From Vanrija pseudolonga (lineage: Eukaryota; Basidiomycota; Tremellomycetes; Trichosporonales; Trichosporonaceae): a stretch of 64,000 bases of DNA. This document shows, one piece after another, positions 22,592 to 33,593 of this stretch. A model generated the notes under the pieces. That model searched no databases and was not told the origin of the DNA. It saw nothing but the letters and a program-made list of their open reading frames with translations. The translations under genes were made by a program, and so were the position numbers. How positions within the stretch are numbered: the first letter of the stretch is position 1; each line of letters begins with the position of its first letter. The stretch is taken from contig NC_085852.1 of NCBI RefSeq assembly GCF_020906515.1, positions 2,728,001 to 2,792,000 of the forward strand, in the 5' to 3' direction.

Positions 22592-24050
22592 TTACGCCCA
22601 AGCCACTTCGCACCCAACTGGCAGATGGTCGGCAGCGATGATGCCCTTCATCGGCACGCCATTGCCAAGCTCCTCGGCCTTTGGCGTCCCCAGGAGCTGG
22701 GTAACCTCGGCCCAGGACGACCCGCTGAGCGGTGGCAGGACGAAGAGGTAGTCGAGGGTGAGCTTGAACAGGGGCGAGTAGCACGTGTACATTGGCTCGT
22801 TGCGGCCTGCGGTCGTCGTGATGCCCTCGGGCAGGCGCGCGCCGTACTTCTCCCCCGTCCACGTGGACGTCTCGTACGCGCTGCGCGCAGGCTCGGGGAG
22901 CACCTCACGCAGCATGGCCAACAGGTCGTCGAGGGAGCGGATACCGTCGTCGGCCTCGGGCGCGCGCGTGTTGGCGATTGAGTTCTCGTCCTTGGCGGCC
23001 GCCTCCTCGTCGTCGTCCTTCCCTGCGGCGGGGGTCGCCGTGCCGCTCGCGCTCTCTGATGGCGGCTCCGAGGCCGACGAGAGCGCCTTGGCGGCCGACG
23101 TGTGCACGATGCGCGACTCCTCGAGCGTCTTGGCGATCACCGGGTCGAGGGGCAGCTGGGGCGCCGCGAGGAACTGGTATGCCGTCTCTGCTGGCTGCGA
23201 GTTGAGGTCTGAGGGGGAGGGGTCAGCGTTGCTCGGTGGCCTATCTGTCCTCTGCGACTCACCACCAGCGAGAACCACGGGCCAGCCCTCCAAGCCCTTC
23301 TCCTTCTGCAGCCTCCGCACCGCGCGCAGCAGGACGATCGTCTGACGCGCACGCTCGTACTGGAACCGTGGGTGCCAGAACAGGTGTGTCGTGACGACGA
23401 TCACACCCTTGCCCGGGTCCTCCTTCTCGCCAAGCGCGACGGCCAGCGCAATGTTCTTGGTCTGCCGCGAGATGCCGCGGCGTGCCGACTCGGACGCGGC
23501 CTCGGGGCTCAGGTCCTCGTCGTCGAGCGAGATGACGAGCTGCGCCGCCGCATCGAACCGGCTGCGCTTGTACAGCACGACGCAGCCGTGCGCCTTGCCG
23601 ACGCCGCGCGCCTCGATCGCCTCGTGGTCTGGCACGGCAGCAGACAGCTCCTGCAGCTTGTCGCACTCCTGCAGGCAGATGACGTCCACGCTGCGGAAGC
23701 GCTCGAGCTCGGCCTCGAGCATCGGCTTGCGGTCGCCCCACTTGAGTGCGTCCGAGCCCGGGAACAGCTGCCTGCGGATGAGGGTCTGCGCGAGCATCTG
23801 GCCAGGGGTCAGGACGGAGCAGCGGACGGACACTCACGTTCCATGTGACGATTGTTGCCTTGTTGGCGTGCGTGCTGGAGCCGACAGACTGCCAGTCGCG
23901 CTTGAGGATCCGCCGGCGCTCGAGCTCGGCCTGCTGCTGCGCGTTGGTCTCGCCCGACGCCGCCTGCGCGGCCTTCTTTGCGAGCTTGGCAGCCTTGCGC
24001 TCGGCCTGCTTGGCGAGCTGCTCTGGGGTGAGGGTGATGGGAGCTGGCAT
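22592..24050 (-). CDS. Endonuclease/exonuclease/phosphatase-family nuclease, Ngl2-like, 454 aa
   Basis: Exons 24050-23838, 23797-23263 and 23208-22592 join in frame, with introns of 40 and 54 bp. A basic, Lys/Ala-rich N-terminus (~60 residues) precedes ATIVTWNMLAQTLIRRQLFP, the first EEP motif with its catalytic Asn. VICLQECDK carries the Mg-binding Glu, TTHLFWHPR the catalytic His, LAGDLNSQP the Asp and Asn, and IIAADHLPVGCE the closing Asp-His. This is the CCR4/Nocturnin/Angel/Ngl group. Yeast Ngl2 trims the 3' end of 5.8S rRNA. A low-complexity insert of ~60 residues (Ser/Glu/Ala/Asp) interrupts the domain. The 3' end is ~120 bp from the convergent racemase. Confidence 0.85.
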
Positions 24051-24497
24051 TATGGTTCGTGTGACTAGTCGTGTGTGCTGTAGGCAGCGAAGGGTGATGA
24101 GCATGTACTGGTTGTAGAGGTCGTCTTGCTCACATCGTCTGTTTGACCTTTTAAATCGTCTCGAGTTTCTTGCCGGCGGATCGTGGCCGCGCGTGAGGTG
24201 GAGTCTCCGTTGGTTGATGGTTGTGCGGTCATGACCGAAACGACAGATGTTCACTCAATCTCCACTCCGCTCCACTTCCGCTTAGCCGACACGACCTTCG
24301 GTTCCGAACTTCTGCGGCCATTATCCATCGGCAAGGCGACCATATCTTGGTACATTTGCTTCTCGAAACGACTACTGAGTGGGGTGAAACACACATAGAG
24401 CAGGGTGTGGGCGTGTGGGTGTGTACAACAAAATTTACAATCAGAGTGGTGCGGATCTGCATCGGCGACTCGAGTTGGCCGACTGGCCGCGGTTTGT
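24051..24497. other. Spacer and promoter of the Ngl2-like gene
   Basis: 447 bp between the start of the Ngl2-like gene and the stop of the next minus-strand gene. No gene or clear site seen. Confidence 0.35.
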
Positions 24498-26704
24498 TTA
24501 CACCGAGTCGGGACCGACTTGCTCGCGCACAGTGTATATGTTGCCGTCGCGGCTGCACCGCCACCAGTACTTGTCGAGTAGGACCATGTCGACTTCGCCG
24601 CTGCTGAAGATGATAGCAGTGCTGAAGGGCCCGAACGTGGAGACGCTCAGGTCCATCCGCTGGCTGTCATCATCAGTAGCTAGAAGGTTGTGGAGCCGGG
24701 TCGTCAAGACCCACGAGACCGAGTATCGCGATTGCTTCTTAGTCGTGCGTCTTGACTCTCGAGAAAGTCGAATTGACAGGCCTCGGACCCGCGGGCTGAC
24801 TACGCGCAAGGCCGACTGGTTAGAGGGAAGGAAGGTGAACCTCCAGTCACCCGAGTCGTCGACTCCGAGGTGTTCAACCGGCTGCTGCGACTTGATGTGA
24901 GTATAAGATGGGGCCGGTGGCGGAGTTGTCTCGGTTGTTGATCCCTCATCCACTGGAACTGCCCCTGCTACCACTTGCTCCGGCTGCGCCTCAATTGTCT
25001 TTTGCTCCACCGGCTCTTGGACCTTACCCTCGCTCGCTTCGACTTTCGCTTCAGTGTCGGCCGTGGCGGCATCGGCCCAACGGCTACCCGCTGGGACCTT
25101 CCTCTTGGCTGGACGAGTCAGTGCCACTGCAGAGCCAGCAACTCACGGTACGCAAAGTTCAGTTCACCTTGCGTGGCGTTCAGAGAAGAGTCAAGTTCAT
25201 TCTCCGCAGCCTTGTCTTTTAACGGTGCTTCGGCGGTATTGCTTTCGCCAGTTTGAGCGTCAGGCAGAGGCCGAGTCGGGATCGAGTGATTGACAGCCGG
25301 TGCGCTGTATGTTTCGACGAGCGGATCGACATCCACTTCGGGCTCTGGCGACTCGGCTTTCTCCGATTGAGTCGACAAACCCTCTCTGCTCTTGCGGAGG
25401 AGTTCAACTTCCTTGGCAATGTCTCCAACACTCATAATGGAAGGGTCGGCTCCGATCCCGAGACGCGACACTTGGCCACCGACAACTGTCAAGTCTGACT
25501 CGAGGTGGTCCAAGCGGTCAAGCTGGCATAAATGTCAGCTGTCAGAAGGTAGTCTACGCCTTCGCCACTCACCACTTCCTTGAGCTTCTTGCTCGTGGTC
25601 GTCAACATGGCCTTGTTGGACTAGGCCGTCAGCAGTGCCGGCAACTCCACCGATAGCTTCCACCTACCTGGCGAGACTTGTCCACCATCGCAATCAACGC
25701 CTGGGGAGTGACTTCAGACTGCCGGCTAATCTTGCCACCGTCAACGAATGCCCTGTACGCCAACGCACCAGAGCATCAATCTCGATCGCCGCCTCCTGGA
25801 CAGCCTCACGGACGGCCGCTTGATTACCTTCAAAGCCAGCCTTGAGGTTCGCCTCCAGGTTCTGCTCAAGGAGGATCATATCTTCGCGCAGGGACTCGAT
25901 GTGTTCGACCAGGGGCTGCCAGCGGTCAGTGCCTGAATGGGTTCATGAGCTGACCTGGCCTACCGCCGTATCGCCTCCATTCTGGTACTTGTCAAGAAGA
26001 TGCTGCGCCACATCCAACTTGAGGTCATGCGCCGCGATACCGGTACTCGGACTGCCAGGCAAACTGCCCGTGTCGCCGATCTTCGCTAGACTTCCTTCGA
26101 GACCCTCGAGCCGCGAAAGAAGCAGCGGCACAGCCTGGCCCAGCTGATCGCCAAGCTTCGCCTGTGCTTCCTGAGACTCGCGCACCAAGGCTTCCAGGCG
26201 GCCCAGGCGGGACTCGAGGGATTCACTCTTCGGACCGCAGCTACCACGGCGCAAGGGCTGCAGCCCTGCGTTCCGGGCAGCCCCTCGTCGGAATGCCAGC
26301 CAGGCAGCGGCGGATCCGGCCAGGCAGGACCCAGTGAGGGCTGCCCCGAGGAGGAACGAGGTCGAGTACGGGTGGTCTGCGGCCGCAGACATAAGCCATG
26401 ATGGTACGGCGGGCGTTCGTGCAGATGACTGACGCTCCCGCCCAACGCCGGCCTCGACGGCAGCTACCTGGCCGGCTTCGTCCGGCGTCAGAGGTTGTGA
26501 TCCTTCAACAGTCAGTCGGAGCTCGAACAGCTACGGTTACCCACCTGCCCATGTCCAGTCGTCGCGCTGGGCAGCTGGTTTGGCGGAAGAAGGCGAGGAC
26601 GCGTTCGCCATGGCTGTTGCTCCCACGCCTGCAGCCTCAGACACGTTCGACTTTGACGAGTTGTGGGCCTGTTCTGTGCCGCTAGTTGTATTCAAAGTCA
26701 CCAT
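24498..26704 (-). CDS. Membrane-anchored coiled-coil protein of unknown function
   Basis: Not recognised. Exon 1 (26704-26545) joins at 26502 over a 42-bp intron. Later joints are readable at DTA|PLVEHIESL, IDAL|ISRQSEV, KSRQ|SNKAML, KEV|LDRLDHLE and FAYP|KRKVPAG, so at least seven exons are likely. After an acidic, disordered start there is one hydrophobic helix (SFLLGAALTGSCLAGSAAAW) followed by positive charges. Long helical, heptad-like segments come next (SLESRLGRLEALVRESQEAQ; EHIESLREDMILLEQNLEAN). Then come an acidic linker, a PKRKV basic patch and a folded-looking C-terminus (GDWRFTFLPSNQSAL...DKYWWRCSRDGNIYTV). A tether or membrane-scaffold role is only a guess. Confidence 0.6.
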
Positions 26705-27393
26705 GCGCGTGACCTGGGATTTGTTGTAGTGGAGTGGTGATGTGTGAAGAGAAGATAAGAGCACTGACTTGGTGCGAACTCTCAGGCTAAGGACAACGGT
26801 GGGCAGACACCGCGCGCTCACGAGGTGGTGGCGAAGTGGAGGTGGAATGACACAAACGCGTCACCGGCACGGCACAACCGGAACCACCGGCGACCACCTG
26901 ACACTTGAGCCGCCGCACTTTAGTCTTTGTGCAACTGCAGCCATGTTCCAACATTGATTGTTACATCTGTTGGACCTCTAAATCGAACACTATTTAAAAC
27001 GGTAAAGGACAGACCCAGAGGTGTCAAGAGCTAATGTCTGGCCTCGCAAGCGCGAGGTTTTCGTGGGGGTGGGTTGGGTCTGGAGAAGAAGGGAAAACAA
27101 ATCGAAAAATTGGCACAGCGAAAGCGAGGTGTGGAGACACCTCTATTGAGCCTCCAGGCTACACGGAACACCGTGGCCATCAAGGAGGTCAGAGACGGGC
27201 CAATGAAGGCATATCTCTCCTTGGATGAGACCAGCCCCGAGAGGCATGGCTCGGACTTGAACTACGAGGGGCTCACCCGAAGGGAGCGCCGCTCGTTTCG
27301 TCTCGAGGTTGTTTCCTCGAGAGCACTTCAACTTGGCTTTGACTTTGTGCCGTTACAGGTAAAGCACAGACCGGGGTGATTGTGGCGACATGG
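26705..27393. other. Intergenic region, nothing recognised
   Basis: 689 bp between two minus-strand genes. It holds the promoter side of the coiled-coil gene and the 3' flank of the bZIP gene. No gene is supported. Confidence 0.35.
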
Positions 27394-28614
27394 CTAGATG
27401 TACGACTCGACCTCGGAGAGAGGAACGAGACCGCGACCAACGAGGCCGAGAAGCAGACCACGGAGGTCGGCGATCTGCGACTGGAGCTCGTCGACCTGGC
27501 CCTCGAGGGACTCGACCTTGGCCTTGCGCTCGTCACGCGACTTCTTGGCAGCCCACTTGGCCTTGTCACGGTTCTCCGTGATCATCTTGCCGAAGACCTC
27601 GGCGCCAGCACGGTGAGCGTCGTCGACGCACGCCATGAGGGCAGCCCAGTTGGGGAAGGCCATGATGTCCTCGGTGGTCATGCCAGTGATGGCCTGAGCC
27701 TCACCGTTCTTCATGTACTTCTCGGGGACGACGGCCTTGGGACGGGCGGTGGAGAGCTTGCCAGAGGCGGTAAGCTTGACAGGCTCCTCGTCGTCGTCCT
27801 CGTCGGCAGGAGCGGGAGTCTCAACCTTGATCGGCGCAGGGACAACGACGGGCGAACCCGAGGCAGCCGCAGCGGCGAGCTGGGAGAGGCTGAGGCCATT
27901 CTTGGACTGGCGGCGGTAGGGACGCTTGGCGATAGGGGTAGCGCCAGACGAACCGACACGACCACGAGAGCGCTTGGCCGACTGGTCGTCCGACATCTCC
28001 GAAAGCTTACGCTTCATGGAGGGGGCGGGCGAGGCAGTGACAGCCTTGGTCTCGGTAGTCAATGGCCAGCCAAGGGCAGCGTAGGCCTCGGGGAGGCTGG
28101 GAGCCGCGGCAGGGGCGGGCTGGGCAGGAGCCGAGCCAGTGAGCTGGCTCAGCAGGTTGCCGAGCTGGAGCTGGCTGACGGCGTTGCTGCCGAGAGACGC
28201 GAGGCTACCAAAGTTGGCGAACGACGAGCCGAAGGTAGAGAGCACCGTAGGGTCCGAGGGGAGGGTCGGGTCCGTGGTGAGGACGGCGGCAGTCGAAGGG
28301 GCAAGGGTAGCCATGATGTCGCTAGGGTCGTGGGCAATGCCAGTAGCGGCAGGAAGGTCAAAGTCGAAGTCGAAGAGGTTGAGGCCCTTCGAGACTTCAA
28401 GAGACTGAGAAGACTCAGACTCGGTAGACTTGGGCGACGCGCCGTTGACGTCCGAAGCAGGCGAGCCCGCGTTGGACAGAGTCAGAACGGCTGAAGCAGG
28501 CGAGGTGTCGGCGTCGGCAGGAACGGCGGATGCGTCACCAGCCTGGTCAACGTCACCAACCAGGAACTGGTCCCAGTCGAAGGGGGTGTTGGAGGCGAAC
28601 AGTTCGTCGAGCAT
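27394..28614 (-). CDS. bZIP transcription factor, Gcn4/CpcA-like layout, 406 aa
   Basis: The C-terminus holds a basic region (ENRDKAKWAAKKSRDERKAK) and a leucine zipper with Leu every seven residues (SLEGQVDELQSQIADLRG then LLLGL). The N-terminus starts MLDELFASNTPFDWDQFLVG, an acidic/aromatic stretch resembling an activation domain. The middle is Ala/Ser/Pro-rich. The frame is open upstream to 29067 but contains no ATG before 28614, so that ATG is taken as the start. The leader has exactly two ATGs, each opening a short upstream ORF, as in GCN4/cpcA/cpc-1 genes that respond to amino-acid shortage. In the usual N-x-x-A-A-x-x-S-R core of the basic region the Asn is replaced by Ala. Assignment as the Gcn4 orthologue is inferred from layout. 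Confidence 0.72.
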   Translation of the reverse strand: MLDELFASNTPFDWDQFLVGDVDQAGDASAVPADADTSPASAVLTLSNAGSPASDVNGASPKSTESESSQSLEVSKGLNLFDFDFDLPAATGIAHDPSDIMATLAPSTAAVLTTDPTLPSDPTVLSTFGSSFANFGSLASLGSNAVSQLQLGNLLSQLTGSAPAQPAPAAAPSLPEAYAALGWPLTTETKAVTASPAPSMKRKLSEMSDDQSAKRSRGRVGSSGATPIAKRPYRRQSKNGLSLSQLAAAAASGSPVVVPAPIKVETPAPADEDDDEEPVKLTASGKLSTARPKAVVPEKYMKNGEAQAITGMTTEDIMAFPNWAALMACVDDAHRAGAEVFGKMITENRDKAKWAAKKSRDERKAKVESLEGQVDELQSQIADLRGLLLGLVGRGLVPLSEVESYI

Positions 28615-28799
28615 GTCGTCGGGAATTGTTTCGGTGGTAATGGAGGTAATAGTAGGTTCCAGGGGAACGCTGTTCGAAGAGCTAAGGCTCGGAGTTGGCG
28701 GAGTAGAACGCCTCACTGGTGGAGGAGGTAGGGACAACGGTATCGGGAAGCTTGAAGCTTTGCTTAAACTGGAGGGGCCCGTGGGCTTGGGGGGCGAGT

Positions 28800-28895
28800 T
28801 TATCCTGCTTGTTCGGAAGGGAGACGGGCTAAAGCCTGCTGGGAGGGGCGGGAGGGAAGGCTGGTTGCGGGGGCTTGGGGGTGGAAGGACGCCAT
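28800..28895 (-). promoter_or_regulatory. Upstream ORF 2 of the bZIP gene (31 codons)
   Basis: ATG at 28895, peptide starting MASFHPQAPATSLPS, stop at 28802-28800. It lies 185 bp before the main ATG in a different frame. In GCN4-type control the later uORF blocks the main start when amino acids are plentiful. Confidence 0.6.
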
Positions 28896-29006
28896 GATGG
28901 GCAGAGTTCTGAACCTGGGGAGGTTCGGGTAGGGACTTGGGGGTAGGTGATTCAAAGAACCGTCTTGATGGACGATGTTGGGGGGCTTCCTGGGTAGGAA
29001 GGGGAT

Positions 29007-29024
29007 TTAGGCGGAGAAGAACAT
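29007..29024 (-). promoter_or_regulatory. Upstream ORF 1 of the bZIP gene (MFFSA)
   Basis: A five-codon ORF, the first ATG in the leader; no ATG is seen on the minus strand between it and about 29300. A very short first uORF that permits re-initiation is typical of GCN4/cpcA leaders. Confidence 0.6.
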
Positions 29025-30565
29025 TTTGAATAGTGTTCGAGTAGGCAAGGTGTAAATTATCAGACACGAGGTGGGTTTACGCAGAGGATTGCCAGAGGCA
29101 AAGGGGGTTGCTCAAGAGTGGTAGGGGGGTGAGCAACGAGGTGGTGGTGGACGTGGAAGAAAGCGAGATTGGACGCGCTTTGTTGGATTGTGTGGTTGTT
29201 GGTTGTTGGAAAGGTGGGGAGAAAAAGAGAAATGGGAATGAGGTGGGAGTGAATATAGGGGGCAGACGACGAGGGGGGCGGCCAGAGGGGCAGTGTGCGC
29301 GGGGTCGACGTGTTTAGCTGGCGCGGGGAGACAGCCGAGGGGGGAACAGGGAGGGGCGACAAGGCGTGAGACCCAAGGCCGACGTCGCTGGCTCCTCTGT
29401 CGGCTCGGTCAGTCAGCACCGCTGTAACAGCACCACCGCCTGCCTGCAATGTACTGGTTGGGCAGGAAGGTCCGAGCGGGCTCAGTCTAGGCAGGGTCCG
29501 GGGCGAGAAAGCAGCAACATTGACCCTGAATACAACTGAGTCGAGTCAGAATCAGCCAATGGGCTCCCAGGCGGCAGACGCAAATGTGCAACGACGCTGC
29601 CAATACTTGGCAACAGGTTTGCTCCCGTCAAGTCTATGCGGCCTGTCATAGGCCACTCAACGACGCCCGGTTCCGAATTGGTCTGCTGGTGCTCAGCAGG
29701 CGCGCTGGCTGGGTGGCGACTGGGCGGCTGCCTGGGTAGGGGTGTGCGGGGCCGGGTGACAACCGTTCTCAAGATGGAACTAGGTAACCTAGAACCTCAG
29801 GGTAAGCAGGAGATGACCGGAGCCGGCGGGTCAGTTCCACGGCATCCAAAGGCGTGCCGCGTAGGCATGTCAGAGTGGTTGCAGGCCTTGGATTTCAGAG
29901 CTCAGGTCCATCACGTGACATGCCTGTCCACGTTTTGTTGATAAGTGGCGTTTTGGCGTGGCCCCGCTCTACGCTATGTTGCTTCACGCACGTTCCCCAC
30001 AAACACGTTTCTGCAGCGTCGCAGTCGATTCCTTCACAACAATCTATCCTAGGCTCGGCCTCTCCCTCCCTCCCCCCCCTCGCGGCGCACACACGTCCCC
30101 CCCGCATCCCATACAGCTAACCCGGCCCCAACGCCCCCGACTCCACTCTCCGGCAACCGCCCAGCGTCATGACTTGTTTACACACGCCGCCGCCTACAGC
30201 TCAACCTGATAGACCGAGCCTACGAACGTGCCCCCATAACAACATGCATCAGTAGGCATCGCGTCCATCACTGACCCTGCAAGCAGCCGAGACTGCAGGC
30301 TGACGGCAAGGCGCGAGCCCAGAGGAAACGCCCTTGGGGAGATCCCAACTCCAAGACCTGGAACGCCGGACCCAACATTGATGTCACTCACTCAAGCCTA
30401 GTGGCGAAAATGGAACATGGTTGTGGTGGTTGTCGGCTGTCGCTGAAATCACCGGTATTCGACGCGACGACGGCGGCTCCACTCCACTCACTTGCCACCG
30501 TCTGGCCATCTCCATTGTTCTCGTCGTCAACTAACTCATTCAGCGCATCTCTCTGACTGCTAGAC
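29025..30565. other. Leader of the bZIP gene plus intergenic region
   Basis: Divergent spacer. The part near 29025-29340 is a purine-rich (C/T on the minus strand), ATG-free leader of the bZIP gene. A tRNA-like 8-bp inverted repeat at ~29862-29925 lacks an internal B box and was not accepted. No protein gene is supported. Confidence 0.4.
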
Positions 30566-30586
30566 ATGGCCAGACGCGAGAAGTGA
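30566..30586 (+). promoter_or_regulatory. Possible upstream ORF (MARREK) of the glycosyltransferase gene
   Basis: A six-codon ORF ending TGA, 248 bp before the main ATG. It matters only if the transcript begins upstream of it, which is not known. Confidence 0.3.
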
Positions 30587-30834
30587 CAGGACCTCGCCAC
30601 CAGAAGCCACGACGACGCGATCCGACCTCCTCGCTTATCAACACCGCGCCGGTCAATCTTGAACGCGAGGGACACTTCCCCAACACATCTACACAACAAC
30701 AACTTAACCTGCCCCGATCTTCGGGGCTTACCACTGTGTCTATCCCCAGTCCTCAAGGGCAATCATCTCATCGCCGTTCTTCTATTGCCACCTCCTCTTC
30801 CTCCTCCTCGAACATCCCTCGTCGTCGAACGACC

Positions 30835-33250
30835 ATGTCGCTCCCGACACCTCCACTCACCCCCAAGACATTCCCGTCGATCGCCGCGGCTATGAGTGGC
30901 GCGAGCACCGGCGCGACTTACCCATTCGGCGGGCCCCGTACGCGTGCCCAGTCGCGCCGCAGCCCGTTGTCGAGCCCACTCGCCTCTCCAGATGACTTCT
31001 CGGTGCCCCCGGCACTGGAGACAGTTCCCGAGCTGGAGATGCCCGAGGCATCGCTCTCGTTCACCGGCCTGGACAAGCCATCATCGGACGACGCCGAGCA
31101 CCAGTGGCGACCGGGAATGACTGCCGGGCAGCGCGACGCACGTGAAGCCTGGCTATCTGAGGCTAGAGGTCGCAAGGGCTTGCGTATCGTGATTGTGACA
31201 GGTGAGTAACGCGGTAGTAGCGTGTGTAACACCCGGCTAACGATTCGCCAGAGAACTTTCTGCCCAAGGTCGACGGCGTGACGCGTACGCTCGCGAGGTT
31301 GCTCGAGCACCTCGAGCGTGAGGGCCACAGCTGCATGCTTCTGGGCCCAGAGACCAGTATGGTGGGTTTAGTGATGGGATATGGAGGGCACTGCTTACCC
31401 CTCTACAGAGCCACTACGCCTCGCACCCCCTCGTCGGCACTGCTGGTGTTCCTCTGGTGGTCTACCCGGGATTGAAGGTGAGCTTTTTTCCCAACTCGCG
31501 TCTAACCCCGCAGCTCAATTTCCTGCGCCCCAAATTTATGCGTGTGATTCAGGACTTCCAGCCCGACGTCATCCACTTTGTCGACCCCATTTGGCTCGGA
31601 GCCCAGACACTCATGGCCATGGAGCTGGGCTGGGCCGGTGAGGACTGGGTCGGCGAGGGCGGTCCTGCCATCGGCACGGGGATCAGCGGCGCCGTCGTTG
31701 CAAGCTACCACACGTGAGTGTGCTTCAGGCGTTCAAACGTGCTCCCAACTAATGAATCCCTTAGCAACCTCGCTACGTACGCCACACTCTTTGGAATGGC
31801 ATGGCTCGAGCCCATCATGTGGCGTTTCCAGTCGTGGCTTTACTCCAAGTAAGCCAACAAACAGATCAGTGAATCATCTCTAACAGCCACCAGGACGCTT
31901 CTCACCCTCTGCCCGTCCCCGTCAACAAAGCACATGCTCGAGTCGCAGGGGTTCAACGATGTACGACTGTGGCCTCGCGGTGTCGACCTGTCCCAGTTCG
32001 GCCCGTCGAAGCGCAGCGCCGAGATGCGCGCGCTCTGGGGTGTCGGCGAGGCGCCCGGTCGCGTCGCCGCCGTCGCCCCAGTGGGAGAAAAGGACAAGTC
32101 CAAGGCCCACGGCACGCACCACACGGGCCGCAAGCCAAGCCTGCCTCTGACGCCTCCCGCCTCCCCCATCGTCGTGGCGGCGGGCACGGGCCTGCACTTC
32201 GCCGAGCCCGAGCCCATCTCATCCTCATCGGGCCCAACTCGCGTCGTCCTCCTCTACGTCGGCCGCGTGTCGTGGGAGAAGAACCTCATCCTCCTGCTCA
32301 AGGCGTACGGCCGCCTGTCGCACCACCTGCCAGCGGGCTTCCCGATCCCCAAGCTCGTGTTTGTCGGCGACGGCCCCGCGCGCTCCGAGCTCGAGTCCAT
32401 CTGCTCCGAGGCGGGCTACGACGCCACGTTCATGGGCCACAGGCAGGGCGAGGAGCTCGCGGCGTGCTACGCCTCGGCCGACGTCTTTGCCTTCCCCAGC
32501 TTCACCGAGACATTCGGCCAGGTCGTGCTCGAGGCGCTCGCGTCCGGCCTGCCCGTCATCGGCCTGGACGCAGAGGGCACCCGCGACCTCGTGCAGCACG
32601 GCGAGACGGGCCTGCTCCTCCCCCTCCCGTCCGAAGCCGTCGTCAAGCAGAACCTCTCGCGCACCTGGCCGACCATCTGCCGCAACACGAACCACCCGCT
32701 GTTCGGTGCCTGCGCAGACAACTACGCCGCGCTCCTCGCGCAGGCGGCGACGCAGCACACCCTCCGCGCGACCATGTCTGCCCGCGCGTGCACCGAGGGC
32801 ATCAAGGGCTTCACGTGGTGGGACGCCATGGAGCGCTGCGTAGACGGGTACCGCGAGTCGATGCGCACCGCCCGTGCCGCGCGCCAAGTCAACATCACCA
32901 TCCCGGACCGCGAGAGCGACTCCGAGGCGGCCACCACCGCCGTGCCGGCCTCCACGTCTCCTTCGCCGCGCATCTCGCGCGTCAACCGCGCCCTGTCCAA
33001 GCGCCTCGCGAACCGCCCCCGTGCCGAGCATGCCCCCGTCGAGGTCCTCTCCCCCCGCCGCAGGCGCCACGTCTCGTCCCTCCTCAAGTCGGACACGGCC
33101 GAGACCCTGTGGCACCTCAAGACGGTCGCAAAGGCGCTCCTCGCCGCCATGGTCCTCTGGCTCATCTGGACCCACCACCTCGCGTCCAAGGGCCGCGAGC
33201 TCGACTGGGAGGAAGTCTTCTTCGTGCCTTCGCAAGCCGTCTCGGCCTAA
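30835..33250 (+). CDS. GT4 (GT-B fold) retaining glycosyltransferase with a C-terminal membrane anchor, 728 aa
   Basis: Exons 30835-31201, 31252-31361, 31409-31477, 31514-31713, 31765-31848 and 31894-33250 join in frame; introns are 36-51 bp. A ~120-residue Ser/Pro-rich start precedes LRIVIVTENFLPKVDGVTRT, the first strand and glycine loop of the SQD2/GT4 type. PDVIHFVDPIWLG and SYHTNLATYA follow. The acceptor-side half ends with RVVLLYVGRVSWEKN and FPSFTETFGQVVLEALASG, the EX7E donor-sugar motif. The C-terminus has one hydrophobic helix (ALLAAMVLWLIWTHHLA). The closest known types transfer hexoses to lipids or mannose in GPI/glycan assembly; the substrate here is not known. The start is the first in-frame ATG; upstream codons lack ATG. 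Confidence 0.85.
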
Positions 33251-33593
33251 TGTTTTTGTAGTAGATTCACATAAAACCCATACACCCCATAGTATCTTGT
33301 CCATAGCCTGTCCGTTTCGTTCTTGGGATACGTGTTGTCTTGCTCCTCCATCTTGCATCTTGGTCTCCTCATCGCTAGCTTACATCTTGACGAATGTAAC
33401 GAATCTATGCCGTCGAAGGAGTCTCACTCTGCCGCACTTGCTACTCCACTGCAATCGACGTTTACGAATGCATGACGAGTGGTGAGATGCTATGCAGATG
33501 TGACAAGTGCCCTCCCTCTCCTGGTGTTGCTACATCCTCTCGCGCTTCCTCCTCTTCCGACGACCCTATTAACATGACAACCAGGCTCTCTGG
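33251..33593. other. Convergent spacer
   Basis: A 343-bp spacer between the 3' ends of the glycosyltransferase and CLU1 genes. No gene. Confidence 0.4.

Noticed and set aside
28615-29067. N-terminal extension of the bZIP protein up to 29067
   Set aside because: The frame is open but contains no ATG, and a TAA lies just upstream. The two ATGs present belong to uORFs in other frames.
29858-29930. tRNA-like sequence (GGCATGTC ... GACATGCC, AGTGGTT)
   Set aside because: The 8-bp ends pair and a D-loop-like AGTGG is present, but there is no GGTTCRANNCC B box and no proper anticodon stem.
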